From Brevinema_A sp051649245 (GTDB lineage: Bacteria > Spirochaetota > Brevinematia > Brevinematales > Brevinemataceae): a DNA stretch of 64,000 nucleotides. Under the pieces are notes generated by a model. That model did no database searches. It saw nothing but the letters and a program-made list of their open reading frames with translations, and was not told where the DNA came from. The stretch is from assembly GCA_051649245.1 (NCBI GenBank), contig JBOFGS010000024.1, positions 1-64,000 on the forward strand. The letters are read 5' to 3'. Below are positions 44,150-52,912 of the stretch, piece after piece. Numbering within the stretch: position 1 is the first letter of the stretch; every line of letters starts with the position of its first letter. Made by a program: the position numbers and the translations under genes.

Positions 44150-44878
44150 ATGAAACTTAAAAATAGAGTTGCGTTAATAACAGGTGCTAGTTCAGGAATT
44201 GGGGAGGGAGTAGCAAAAAGATTTTTAGAAGAGGGAGCATGTGTTGTTGGATGTGGTACTAGAGAATCTTCTTCAATTAATCATAAAAATTATGTTTATA
44301 TTCAAGCTGATATTACAGATTTTTCTTCAATGGTTAGAGTAGTAGAATTGACTAAAGAGAAATTTGGTAAATTAGATTCTGTAGTTCATTCAGCTGGAGC
44401 TACTTTTATAGGAAATTTAGAACAAACTTCTACAGAATTGTTTAAGAAACAACTTGATATCAATGTCACAGGTTCATTTAATGTGTGCAAAGCAGCAATA
44501 GCGGAATTAAAAGAACATAAAGGAACAATAGTAAATATAGCATCTGACTTAGGGATAAAACCTATTCCTGAAAGAATCGCGTATTGTGCGTCAAAAGCTG
44601 CAACTATTATGTTAACAAAAAGTATAGCTCTAGAATATGCTCCATTTATAAGAGCAAACTGTATTCTCCCAGGATTAGTTGAAACTCCTATGATAAAAGA
44701 CAGATTTGATAGCTGTGAAAATCCTGACAGCCTTAGAGAAGAAATGGCTAATTTATATATATTAAAAAGAATGGGTACATTAGATGATATGAGCAATGCA
44801 GCAGTATTTTTAACAAGCGAAGAATCAAGTTTTATTACAGGATGTGAACTACCTGTATGTGGTGGAGGACAAATATAA
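44150..44878 (+). CDS. Short-chain dehydrogenase/reductase of the cassette
   Basis: A 242-aa classical SDR. It has the cofactor motif LITGASSGIGEGVAKRF, a VHSAGATFIG variant of NNAG, the catalytic Ser in VNIASDLGI and Tyr/Lys in IAYCASKAATIML, and the C-terminal FITGCELPVCGGGQI. Substrates of this group include 3-oxoacyl carriers, polyols and sugar acids; none can be chosen. All nine Arg codons are AGA, whereas eight of ten in the preceding epimerase are CGN, which points to a foreign origin. The RBS is GGGGGAG. It overlaps the next gene by one base. Confidence 0.9.
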   Translation: MKLKNRVALITGASSGIGEGVAKRFLEEGACVVGCGTRESSSINHKNYVYIQADITDFSSMVRVVELTKEKFGKLDSVVHSAGATFIGNLEQTSTELFKKQLDINVTGSFNVCKAAIAELKEHKGTIVNIASDLGIKPIPERIAYCASKAATIMLTKSIALEYAPFIRANCILPGLVETPMIKDRFDSCENPDSLREEMANLYILKRMGTLDDMSNAAVFLTSEESSFITGCELPVCGGGQI

Positions 44879-45864
44879 TGAATACATTAGTGAAAATACC
44901 TTATGACTATAAAAAAATAAAATTAAATAATATATTTGAAAATAGTATTTTAGAGAAATATACAAGCTCAAAAATTCAAACAGAGAACTCTAAATTTGTT
45001 TTTGGAGATTTAAAATTTCCAAAAGATTTACCAGAAAATAGACCATATACCATATCTTCTTTTGTAACGTCAATCGATGGAAAAATAGCTTTTTTAGACG
45101 CTCCAGAAGGACCATTTATTGCTAAAAAAAATTTTTTAGATCCTACAGGAGCTGATGCGGATTTTTGGATTCTAAACTTGATGAGAGCAAATGCAGATGG
45201 AATTATCATTGGAGCTGGAACAATGCGACAAGAGGCTGATATGACTGCACATGTATTTGATGCAGAGTTAGAAAAAAAGAGAGTTGAAGTAGGAAAAAAT
45301 GCTATTCCATATAATATCATTTCATCCTTAGATGGTAGTGATATCCCTTTTGATCATATGCTTTTTAAGAGTGGTGTTCCAATTATTATTAATACTTCTC
45401 AAAAAGGTTATGAAAGCATAAAGAACAGTTTAGCAAGACCGTTTTTTTTAATAGAAATTCCTAAAAATCATGAAATAAAAAAAGCTGATATAGAAAATTT
45501 AATATTAAATAATAAAAATACTGATAAAATTCCTGTAATAGTTACTGGAGAAGGAAGATATACGGATACTAACTCATTATTTAAAGTTTTAAAATATATG
45601 GGAATTGATCGATTATTAGTAGAATCTCCATCATATGTACACCATCTCATATCAGAAGCTAAATTAGATGAAATAATATTAAATTATTCAACAGTTTATA
45701 TAGGTGGAAATGCCATAAGTTTAGGAAATAATATGAACTCTTTTACATCAGAAAATCATCCACATACAGAAATTCTGACGTTGCACATGCATTCTCCAAG
45801 TTTTTTATATTTCAGACATAAATTTAATTATGAATTTTACAAAGGACAGGTGAAAAATGCTTAA
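44878..45864 (+). CDS. RibD C-terminal/dihydrofolate reductase-fold protein
   Basis: A 328-aa protein with the RibD_C reductase fold: RPYTISSFVTSIDGKIAF (the SLDGK-type motif), ADGIIIGAGTMRQEAD and GIDRLLVESPSYVHHLI, where ribD enzymes have LxVEGG. RibD_C enzymes reduce a ribosylated pyrimidine with NADPH in riboflavin synthesis. Here the deaminase domain is absent, an N-terminal extension of about 55 residues is present, and GGxxL is altered, so the substrate is probably different. The start chosen is the ATG overlapping the SDR stop (TAATG); a longer ATG at 44857 would overlap the SDR by 22 bases. Arg codons are six AGA and two CGA. Confidence 0.75.
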   Translation: MNTLVKIPYDYKKIKLNNIFENSILEKYTSSKIQTENSKFVFGDLKFPKDLPENRPYTISSFVTSIDGKIAFLDAPEGPFIAKKNFLDPTGADADFWILNLMRANADGIIIGAGTMRQEADMTAHVFDAELEKKRVEVGKNAIPYNIISSLDGSDIPFDHMLFKSGVPIIINTSQKGYESIKNSLARPFFLIEIPKNHEIKKADIENLILNNKNTDKIPVIVTGEGRYTDTNSLFKVLKYMGIDRLLVESPSYVHHLISEAKLDEIILNYSTVYIGGNAISLGNNMNSFTSENHPHTEILTLHMHSPSFLYFRHKFNYEFYKGQVKNA

Positions 45865-47281
45865 GTTTAGGCGTGGTGATATTGATGCTACATTTGGGGT
45901 TCTTTTTGATGGCATCGTTAAAGTGATTGCAAGTATTGGTATTATGAGTAATCTTATTGGATTTGATAAAGGACTGATTTTTACAAAAATAATTCCAGGA
46001 GTTTGTTTAACTATTGCGTTAGGGCAATTATTTGTTTGGAAATTATCTAGTGATTTAAAAAAAAGAGAGAACAGAGATGATATAGTAGCATTGCCTACAG
46101 CAGTTACAGCTGGAAGATTATTTGTATTTCTTTTTTCAATAATGTTGCCTATTTATGTTCAAACAAAAGACCCAATCCTTGCTCTCGCTGCTGGAATAGG
46201 AGCTAATATAATCTCCAGTATTTTGTCCATATTAATTGCTTTTATCTCTCCTTTTTTATTAAAAATCATCCCAAATGTTGCTATTTTTGGTGGTTTGGTT
46301 GGGGGATCTTTAGCTTGGTTGACATTTGCATCATTAAAAGATATGTTTGTTTATCCAGAGATTGCATTTGTTTGTCTATTTATTATTCTCATCATTAATT
46401 TTGGAAGAATAAAAACAAAAATACCACCTGTTTTAATTTCTATATTTGCTGGAATTATTGTAGGAGTAGTGACAAAAGTGATTACTCCAGAAAGTATTTT
46501 TATCACTTTTGAAAATATTGGGTTCAATACCGTTAAATTTGGTTTTTCATCTATTCCTCAAGGAATTATGTTATCTTTAAAATATATATCTATCATTTTT
46601 GCTTGGAGCTTACTAGAATCTATTGTTAGTATTCAAGGAGTTCAACAAGCAATATCAGTGGGAGATAATTTTAATATAACAAAAACTTTAGTAGGAGTAA
46701 ATGTAATATCATTGATTTCAGCATTGTTTTTCAATCCATTTCCAATAGGAATCACTTGGGGTTATCCTACATGGAAAGAAGTTAAAGCAACATCAAATTA
46801 TGCATTAATTATTGCTTTTATCTATCTGTTTTTAGGAATAACAGGTTTGATAGCAGTCGTTACAGCAATCATTCCAATATCAGCAGTATTACCAATTTTA
46901 ATTTTTATAGGATTGATGTCTTTTCAAGGAACTTTAGCAAATACCGAGTCAAAATATTTTGGGGCAATCGCTTTAGCTATGGTATTTCCAATAATAGAGT
47001 TCTTTGGGGGAGTAGCTGGTAATAATATGCCCGAATCTTTAAATATTTTAATGTATGGATCTATGATAGTATCTATTATTTGGGCAAGTATAGTTTCTTT
47101 GGCTATAGATGGAGAATTTAAAAAAATGAGTTTGTTTTTTGTAGGAGGAGCTGCATGCACATTTTTTGGTTTAATTCATTCGCCTATTTTAAAAATTAAT
47201 GCTAATTTATCTCTGACCTTATGTTATTTATTGTTAGCTTTTATATTTTATTTCTTTAGAAATAAATTTATCGTAGATTAA
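45857..47281 (+). CDS. NCS2-like permease of the cassette
   Basis: A 474-aa protein with about 12-13 membrane segments. The start RRGDIDATFGVLFDGIVKVIASIG resembles uracil/xanthine/adenine (NCS2) permeases, and LPTAVTAGRLFVFLFSIMLP and GLMSFQGTLANTESKYFGA fit their conserved helices. It probably imports a purine, pyrimidine or related heterocycle. It overlaps the RibD-like gene by eight bases, so the three genes are translated together. No clear terminator follows; the right direct repeat begins 135 bases later. Arg codons are again mostly AGA. Confidence 0.7.
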   Translation: MLKFRRGDIDATFGVLFDGIVKVIASIGIMSNLIGFDKGLIFTKIIPGVCLTIALGQLFVWKLSSDLKKRENRDDIVALPTAVTAGRLFVFLFSIMLPIYVQTKDPILALAAGIGANIISSILSILIAFISPFLLKIIPNVAIFGGLVGGSLAWLTFASLKDMFVYPEIAFVCLFIILIINFGRIKTKIPPVLISIFAGIIVGVVTKVITPESIFITFENIGFNTVKFGFSSIPQGIMLSLKYISIIFAWSLLESIVSIQGVQQAISVGDNFNITKTLVGVNVISLISALFFNPFPIGITWGYPTWKEVKATSNYALIIAFIYLFLGITGLIAVVTAIIPISAVLPILIFIGLMSFQGTLANTESKYFGAIALAMVFPIIEFFGGVAGNNMPESLNILMYGSMIVSIIWASIVSLAIDGEFKKMSLFFVGGAACTFFGLIHSPILKINANLSLTLCYLLLAFIFYFFRNKFIVD

Positions 47282-47387
47282 ATAATATTTTAAATAAGCT
47301 CAATGTGTCCACAAATAGATTATAGAACATATCTTGTTATATCTTGTCACAATAGTAATTTAAGCAAAGTAAAACTCATTAAAATCA

Positions 47388-47416
47388 TTGACAAAAAAAA
47401 ATAAAAAAATTATAAT
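47388..47416 (+). promoter_or_regulatory. Promoter upstream of OMP2
   Basis: TTGACA (47388-47393) and TATAAT (47411-47416) are 17 bases apart with an A-rich spacer. Transcription would start at about 47423, next to the ATG of the remnant ORF. Confidence 0.8.
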
Positions 47417-47454
47417 ATAAAAAATGAGATATCAATTTGCATGGTATATAAATA
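47416..47454 (+). repeat. Right copy of 39-bp direct repeat
   Basis: Matches 44094-44132 at 38 of 39 bases. In this copy TATAAT of the promoter abuts the repeat directly, whereas in the left copy about 40 extra bases lie between them. Confidence 0.9.
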
Positions 47455-47580
47455 AAATAGATGAATTAACTCTATACTATACAACATAGAATCTCAGAAA
47501 AAAAAATAACTATCGAGATCGATTAAATAAATTTAATGAACATTTAGGTTTGATACCTGAAGAAATATTTTATATAAGAG
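47424..47580 (+). pseudogene. Remnant ORF between promoter and OMP2
   Basis: The repeat opens MRYQFAWYINKIDEL and reads 21 codons to a TAG at 47487-47489. The same frame then stays open as KKNNYRDRLNKFNEHLGLIP and EEIFYIR up to the OMP2 start. It looks like a short coding region broken by one stop. Its first ten codons are those duplicated at the left end of the cassette. Family unknown. An alternative is that this is only the long leader of OMP2. Confidence 0.4.
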
Positions 47581-47586
47581 TGTTTC

Positions 47587-48318
47587 ATGAAGAAACTACT
47601 ACTTACATTAAGTGCTATATCATTTATATTTTTAACAGTACCATCTTTTTCTGCCGTTGGCACACATAATGGTTTTATCTCTCTTAACGGAGGGCTGAAC
47701 TATGATAAATTGACCCCTAAAGAGTCAAAAACATTTATAGACCAACTTGGGGGAACTGTTGGTTTTGAAATTGGGTACCAATATTTTAGTGCTACTCCAG
47801 CGATCCATGGTGTAGATGTAACCTTAGGATTTTCTAAAGGTTTTGAGCGTACAAGAGGATCCTCAGTCAACGGACAGTATACTTCCATTGATTTCCCTAA
47901 AGGAACTTATTCAGGGATCGAATCAATGTTAGGTACCATTGGTGTCACTTATGCAGTAGGTTTTCAGAAAGTTAATACAAGATTTATGTTTGATATTGTT
48001 GGTTTGAATCTATCTTTTGGTGGACTCACATCTGTCTTCAAAGCAAGTAAAGATACAAAGCAAGAATCTTTACCTCTGGATAATGTGGTTAATATTGGTA
48101 TCAACTTACCATTAGGTTTTCGTACAGTTATGAATAATGGTTTCATGATAGGATTCCGTCACTCCATTGCTATGAATGTTGGATTTAAAGGCCACAAAGA
48201 AAATGGTTCTATATTCGAAGGATTTGATGAAAACACAATGCTTCCAAATGGAAAACGTACAATGGATATGCTTGATTATAACCTTAATTTCTCCCTTGGC
48301 TTTATGTTCGGAAAATAA
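47587..48318 (+). CDS. Outer-membrane-type protein 2 (paralogue of OMP1)
   Basis: A 243-aa secreted protein with signal peptide MKKLLLTLSAISFIFLTVPSFS and a beta-strand-rich body ending FSLGFMFGK. It shares the plan of OMP1 at 30.8 kb: an xGxHNxxxxLNxG start, an internal GVTYAVGFQK and RFMFDIVGLNLSFGG, and GFMIGFRHS near the end, where OMP1 has GFTFAWRNS. The pair brackets the glycan operon and cassette. Function unknown. The promoter at 47388 likely drives it through a leader of about 160 bases. Confidence 0.75.
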   Translation: MKKLLLTLSAISFIFLTVPSFSAVGTHNGFISLNGGLNYDKLTPKESKTFIDQLGGTVGFEIGYQYFSATPAIHGVDVTLGFSKGFERTRGSSVNGQYTSIDFPKGTYSGIESMLGTIGVTYAVGFQKVNTRFMFDIVGLNLSFGGLTSVFKASKDTKQESLPLDNVVNIGINLPLGFRTVMNNGFMIGFRHSIAMNVGFKGHKENGSIFEGFDENTMLPNGKRTMDMLDYNLNFSLGFMFGK

Positions 48319-48330
48319 GTAATATTAATT

Positions 48331-48358
48331 AAAAAACTACCTCATAAGGTGGTTTTTT
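48331..48358 (+). terminator. Terminator of OMP2
   Basis: A 12-bp stem (AAAAAACTACCT / AGGTGGTTTTTT, one G-U pair) with a short loop and a T run. Confidence 0.8.
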
Positions 48359-48437
48359 ATGATAATGATTATATATCATTATATTTATTTGGATGCTTTA
48401 TTTATTATAATATATTATATTTTTGGAGGATAATATT

Positions 48438-49142
48438 ATGAACTATCAAAAACATTTAGTGTTATTAATACTTTTATTTTTTATATCATGTGGTAATCAA
48501 AAACATCAAAACAATTATTCTGGTAATGATATAAAAGGCACTAGACAGTCTCCTATTAATATTGATAGCAATCTTGCAGTCAATACGAATAAAGAGTTTG
48601 ATATTAAGTATAACATGGTTCAAATCAACGATATCACAAATATTGGTACAACAATAAAGCTTACAACTGTCGGAGATGCTACGTTAATGTATGAAAACAC
48701 TCCTTATAATCTCATACAAATGCATTATCACATAGATTCAGAGCATACAGTGAATGGAGTTTCATTTCCTATGGAAATGCATTTTGTTCATCAACAAAAA
48801 GACAAATTTGTCGTTATTGGTCTCCTGTTTAAAATAGGAGCAAGTAATCCGATAATCCAAAACATCATAGAAAATAGTCCTCATAATTCTGGCATGGGTA
48901 ATGTTATCAATCAAAAATTTGATCTTGGTATGCTCTATCCAGCACGAAAAACATTTTATAGCTATGATGGATCTTTTACAACACCTGATTTTGCAGAGAC
49001 TGTAAAATGGATCGTGATGGTCGATCCTGTTGAAATATCACAAGAACAATTCAATCAATTATATCAGCTGATTCAAAATACAAAAAATAATAGAGAACTC
49101 CAACCATTAAATGATCGTGTTATTAATCTAACAGCAGAATAA
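48438..49142 (+). CDS. Alpha-type carbonic anhydrase lipoprotein
   Basis: A 234-aa enzyme for CO2/bicarbonate conversion in the periplasm. The signal MNYQKHLVLLILLFFISC ends in a lipobox. Alpha-class motifs are complete: RQSPINID, zinc ligands His-x-His in LIQMHYHIDSEHTVNG and the third His in MEMHFVHQQ, then GSFTTPDFAE (usual GSLTTPPC/E) and NRELQPLNDR. The in-frame start at 48423 covers the GGAGGA ribosome binding site, so ATG 48438 is chosen. Single gene ending at its own terminator. Confidence 0.92.
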   Translation: MNYQKHLVLLILLFFISCGNQKHQNNYSGNDIKGTRQSPINIDSNLAVNTNKEFDIKYNMVQINDITNIGTTIKLTTVGDATLMYENTPYNLIQMHYHIDSEHTVNGVSFPMEMHFVHQQKDKFVVIGLLFKIGASNPIIQNIIENSPHNSGMGNVINQKFDLGMLYPARKTFYSYDGSFTTPDFAETVKWIVMVDPVEISQEQFNQLYQLIQNTKNNRELQPLNDRVINLTAE

Positions 49143-49200
49143 AATTATGGTATGTTATTGTTTTTTGTTTCACTAAATTAATAATAACAATATTGATAAC

Positions 49201-49231
49201 AAATAACTCCACTATTAAAGTGGAGTTATTT
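49201..49231 (+). terminator. Terminator after carbonic anhydrase
   Basis: A 13-bp perfect stem (AAATAACTCCACT / AGTGGAGTTATTT) with loop ATTAA and a following T run. The mirrored A tract is short, so it acts mainly on the plus strand. Confidence 0.85.
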
Positions 49232-49305
49232 TTGCTTATATTTGAACTATCTGAGTTTTGAACTTTTTTGATATAAAGGTAAACACTATGGTACAAATAC
49301 TTTTG

Positions 49306-50673
49306 TTATGTTGTAGGATCTTCAAAACCTAAAATCCATGTTACTAAAAATCCACTAATATAAGCACATAATACAGCAAATAAATAGATTGCTATTTGAT
49401 TTGGAACAATAGCTGCTGCTAATAATACACCTGATAAAGCTCCTGGCACAAGTGCTGCTACCTTAAAGAGTACAATAACACCTCCGCCGACAGCTCCACC
49501 AATACAAGCTGCAAAAAACGGTTTTCCTAACGGCAACGTAACACCATAAATAAGAGGTTCGCCAATACCCAAAATACCTGGGAAAATTGCTCCTTTAATA
49601 ATGTTTTGTAAACGTGTATTTTTCGTTTTAAAGAGTACGGCTAAGGATGCTCCTACTTGTCCTGCTCCAGCCATTGCAAAGATAGGTAATAAACTGTTTG
49701 TTCCATACTGTGCAAGCATATCTGTCATGATAGGAATTAATCCTTGGTGAATGCCTGTCATCACAAGTGGTAAAAATGTTCCTCCTAGGATAAACCCAGC
49801 ACCAAAACCACCATGGGCTAATAGCATAGTTGCACCTGCACTTAAGCCAGTGGATAACAATCCCCCTATAGGTTGGATAATCAACAGTAATACAGGAGTA
49901 GTAATAAGAACTGTCAATAAAGGGGTAACGAATAAATTCAGAGAATTAGGGATATATTTTTGAATATTTTTTTCTATGTGTGCTACAAGAATTCCAGCCA
50001 TTAAGATTGCAAAAATACCACCTCGACCTGCAGAAAATTCAATGCCAAATAGACTGATATCATTTAATAAAGGATTATATAGAATGGCTGCCATCATCAT
50101 TCCGAGAACAGGACTTCCTCCAGATTCTTTAGCACTATTTGCACCAACCAATGCATTCATATAAAAAAATACACTACTTCCCATAATGGTCAGTAATTTA
50201 ATAACATTAGGAAATTGTTTTCCAATGTTTCCTAATAGGAGATCGTTTGTAAGTATATTTGCTATTCCAGCTATCAATCCACAAGCAATAAACCCAGGAA
50301 GAAGAGGAATAAAAATATTACTAATAATCTTAAGGGAAACCCCTAAGTTAGTTTGATATTTTTCTTTGGTTTGTTGTTTTATATTGTCAGCGGATGGTAG
50401 ATTTTTTTGATCAGTACTAAGTATATTATTATTAATAATAAAACAAACTTTTTGTGCAACACCTGGACCTACAACGACTTGGATCATAGAATCTTTTTCT
50501 AAAATTCCTAAGACTCCTTCTGTTGATGTAAGGCTTTTGATGTCGACTAGTTGTTCTTGATGTACTTTTGTTCTTACACGTGTCATACAATTGATAACTG
50601 ATTTAATATTTTGTACTCCACCTAAATAAGTTACAATGCTTTCCGCTAATATTGAATATTTATCTTGTTTCAT
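49306..50673 (-). CDS. murP: PTS EIIBC component for N-acetylmuramic acid
   Basis: A 455-aa membrane permease that imports and phosphorylates MurNAc. The N-terminal EIIB domain carries the phosphorylated Cys29 (SVINCMTRVRTKV). The EIIC domain has about ten segments with GFIACGLIAGIAN, GILGIGEPLIYGVTLPL and AALVPGALSG. No EIIA is fused, as expected for MurP, so it depends on a shared EIIA. Lying 14 bases after murQ on the same strand, it pairs with the etherase. Other GlcNAc/MurNAc-type glucosides are possible substrates, but the murQ partner makes MurNAc most likely. Confidence 0.9.
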   Translation of the reverse strand: MKQDKYSILAESIVTYLGGVQNIKSVINCMTRVRTKVHQEQLVDIKSLTSTEGVLGILEKDSMIQVVVGPGVAQKVCFIINNNILSTDQKNLPSADNIKQQTKEKYQTNLGVSLKIISNIFIPLLPGFIACGLIAGIANILTNDLLLGNIGKQFPNVIKLLTIMGSSVFFYMNALVGANSAKESGGSPVLGMMMAAILYNPLLNDISLFGIEFSAGRGGIFAILMAGILVAHIEKNIQKYIPNSLNLFVTPLLTVLITTPVLLLIIQPIGGLLSTGLSAGATMLLAHGGFGAGFILGGTFLPLVMTGIHQGLIPIMTDMLAQYGTNSLLPIFAMAGAGQVGASLAVLFKTKNTRLQNIIKGAIFPGILGIGEPLIYGVTLPLGKPFFAACIGGAVGGGVIVLFKVAALVPGALSGVLLAAAIVPNQIAIYLFAVLCAYISGFLVTWILGFEDPTT

Positions 50674-50687
50674 AAAATCCTCGTTGG

Positions 50688-51587
50688 TTATAATTGAAGC
50701 GATTTTCTTAAAAATCCTTTGTTTTCTGATAATTTTTGTTCTGCTGTTGTAGCATCAATATTAAGTAAAATCATCAAAATAGCCGTTTTACAATGGTGTC
50801 CACATGCCAATAAACTTTTTTCAGCTGTTTCACGACTACAGTCTGTTGCTTGCATAACGATATTGGTTTGGCGTTCAACCAATTTTTTATTACTTGCTTG
50901 GACATCAACCATGAGATTTTTATATACTTTACCAATTAAAATCATTGCCGTAGTTGTCAACATATTCAATACTAATTTTTGAGCGGTTCCTGATTTCATA
51001 CGTGTTGATCCTGTTAGTACTTCAGGTCCAGTTTCTGTAGGAAGTGCCACATTACTTAATTGAGAAATAGGACTCATTTTTGATGAGGAAATCCCTGCAC
51101 TAAAAGCTCCGATTTCTTGTGCATATTTAAGAGCACCTAATACATAAGGAGTGCGTCCACTTGCTCCTATACCAACAAGAATATCTTTATTTGAGAAATT
51201 TATTTTTTTAAGATCCATGATTCCTTGTTTTTCATCGTCTTCAGCACCTTCAATAGGGTGGCGAAGAGCATGGTCTCCTCCAGCAATTAAACCTACGACC
51301 ATTGATGGATCAGCTCCAAATGTTGGTGGACACTCGCTTGCATCCAGAACACCAAGACGTCCACTGGTTCCTGCACCAACATAAATTAATCGCCCATTAT
51401 TTTGGAATGCCATTGCTATTTTTTCTACAACTTCAGCAATTTGAGGTAAAATATGAGTGATAGCTTCTGGGACTTTTTTATCTTCGTTGTTAATTAATCT
51501 AAGAATCTCAATAGTAGACAAATTGTCTAAATTTTGTGAATTCTCATTTACTTGTTCTGTAGGAACATTGCTTAAATCGATCATCAT
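50688..51587 (-). CDS. murQ: N-acetylmuramic acid 6-phosphate etherase
   Basis: A 299-aa SIS-domain enzyme that splits MurNAc-6-phosphate to GlcNAc-6-phosphate and D-lactate. Motifs include RLIYVGAGTSGRLGVLDASECPP (first 20 residues RLIYVGAGTSGRLGVLDASE), FGADPSMVVGLIAGG, VGIGASGRTPYVLG and MKSGTAQKLVLNM. The catalytic Glu is in the LDASECPPTFG segment. C-terminal UBA-like helices are present. First gene of murQ-murP, with a promoter 50 bases upstream, so the two genes recycle or scavenge cell-wall sugar. Confidence 0.95.
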   Translation of the reverse strand: MMIDLSNVPTEQVNENSQNLDNLSTIEILRLINNEDKKVPEAITHILPQIAEVVEKIAMAFQNNGRLIYVGAGTSGRLGVLDASECPPTFGADPSMVVGLIAGGDHALRHPIEGAEDDEKQGIMDLKKINFSNKDILVGIGASGRTPYVLGALKYAQEIGAFSAGISSSKMSPISQLSNVALPTETGPEVLTGSTRMKSGTAQKLVLNMLTTTAMILIGKVYKNLMVDVQASNKKLVERQTNIVMQATDCSRETAEKSLLACGHHCKTAILMILLNIDATTAEQKLSENKGFLRKSLQL

Positions 51588-51636
51588 TGTATCCTTATAA
51601 ATGATTTAATTTGTTATTTAATATTGATTATCTTTT

Positions 51637-51664
51637 ATTATATCATAGAATCATATAATTTCAA
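51637..51664 (-). promoter_or_regulatory. Promoter of murQ-murP
   Basis: On the minus strand TTGAAA (51659-51664) and TATAAT (51637-51642) are 16 bases apart. Confidence 0.7.
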
Positions 51665-51693
51665 TCATTATTTTGTATTATATAATAACGTTT

Positions 51694-51738
51694 AAATAAA
51701 ATAAACTCCTCTATATTTTAGAGGAGTTTATTTTATTT
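51694..51738 (-). terminator. Terminator of the polyamine operon
   Basis: A perfect 20-bp stem (ATAAACTCCTCTA / TAGAGGAGTTTAT in its core) with a 5-base loop. It overlaps the end of metK and stops speD-speE-potD-metK transcripts. Confidence 0.88.
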
Positions 51739-52885
51739 AACCAATAATTTTTTTTAGATCACTTATTTTATTTGTTTGTTCCCAAGGAAGATCAATATCA
51801 GTACGTCCTATATGTCCAAATGCAGCAAGATCTTGGTATTTGAAATTAGGTGTACGGAGATTTAATACTTTTTCAATTCCTCTCGGTGAAAGATCAAAAA
51901 CTTTTGCTACAGCGTCTGCTAGTACGATTTCAGAAATCGTACTTGTCCCAAAAGTATCTACCTTAATAGATGTTGGTTGATCTACACCTATTGCGTAAGA
52001 AAGCTGAATCTCACATTTTTTAGCAAATCCAGCTGCTACAATATTTTTTGCAACCCAACGAGCCGCATATGCAGCAGAACGATCCACTTTGGAAGGATCT
52101 TTACCTGAAAAAGCTCCACCACCGTGTTTGAAATATCCACCGTAGGTATCCACAATGATCTTACGACCTGTCAAACCTGTATCTCCATGTGGCCCCCCAA
52201 TCACAAAACGTCCTGTGGGATTGATATGATAGTTTTTTACAAGGCTTGGATCCATATTGTATTCTTCTAAAATAGGAAGAATAACTTTTGATTTTATATC
52301 ATGATGAATTTGTTCTTGAGAAACATCTTCGTTATGTTGCACTGATACCACAATAGTATCTACAAATTTGATTATTTCATTTTCATAAGCAAGTGTCACT
52401 TGAGATTTAGCATCAGGTCTTGCCCAAGATAAAGAACCATCCTTACGCATGTTAGTGATTTTGTTGGTAATTGCACGTGCTAAGACAAGAGCTAAGGGCA
52501 TTAGTTCAGGAGTTTCATTAACTGCCCCTCCAAACATAATTCCTTGATCGCCAGCACCTCCAGTATCAACACCGGCTGCAATATCAGGAGATTGGGAATG
52601 GATAGCATTGAGTACACCACAATCAGAATCAAATCCCATTCCTTGTGTATAGCCTATTTCGTCTACTTTAGTACGAACAATATCTTGAATATCAACATAA
52701 GTATTAGTAGTGATTTCTCCACCTACGATCACTTGTCCTGTTGTACAAAAAACCTCGCAAGCAACACGTGAATTTGGGTCCCCTTGCAAGCAAGCATCCA
52801 ACACAGCATCAGAAATTTGATCTGCAATTTTATCTGGGTGTCCTTGAGAAATACACTCAGACGTAAAATATGTAATGTTACTCAT
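51737..52885 (-). CDS. metK: S-adenosylmethionine synthetase
   Basis: A 382-aa cytoplasmic enzyme joining ATP and methionine to SAM. Motifs are in order: SECISQGHPDKIADQISDAV (first 20 residues), GAGDQGIMFGGAVNETPE, PHGDTGLTGRKIIVDTYGG and GGGAFSGKDPSKVDRSAAY. All signature residues are present. It is last in speD-speE-potD-metK, so SAM production is linked to its use as the aminopropyl donor. Confidence 0.97.
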   Translation of the reverse strand: MSNITYFTSECISQGHPDKIADQISDAVLDACLQGDPNSRVACEVFCTTGQVIVGGEITTNTYVDIQDIVRTKVDEIGYTQGMGFDSDCGVLNAIHSQSPDIAAGVDTGGAGDQGIMFGGAVNETPELMPLALVLARAITNKITNMRKDGSLSWARPDAKSQVTLAYENEIIKFVDTIVVSVQHNEDVSQEQIHHDIKSKVILPILEEYNMDPSLVKNYHINPTGRFVIGGPHGDTGLTGRKIIVDTYGGYFKHGGGAFSGKDPSKVDRSAAYAARWVAKNIVAAGFAKKCEIQLSYAIGVDQPTSIKVDTFGTSTISEIVLADAVAKVFDLSPRGIEKVLNLRTPNFKYQDLAAFGHIGRTDIDLPWEQTNKISDLKKIIG

Positions 52886-52912
52886 CTAAAATAAAACCTC
52901 TTTATGATAGTA

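Noticed and set aside
44386..44796. Minus-strand 136-aa ORF inside the SDR
   Set aside because: Shadow of a clear SDR with intact catalytic motifs.
44094..47454. Calling the cassette a transposon or integron
   Set aside because: No transposase, integrase, inverted ends or attC-like site is visible; only direct repeats and codon use are supported.
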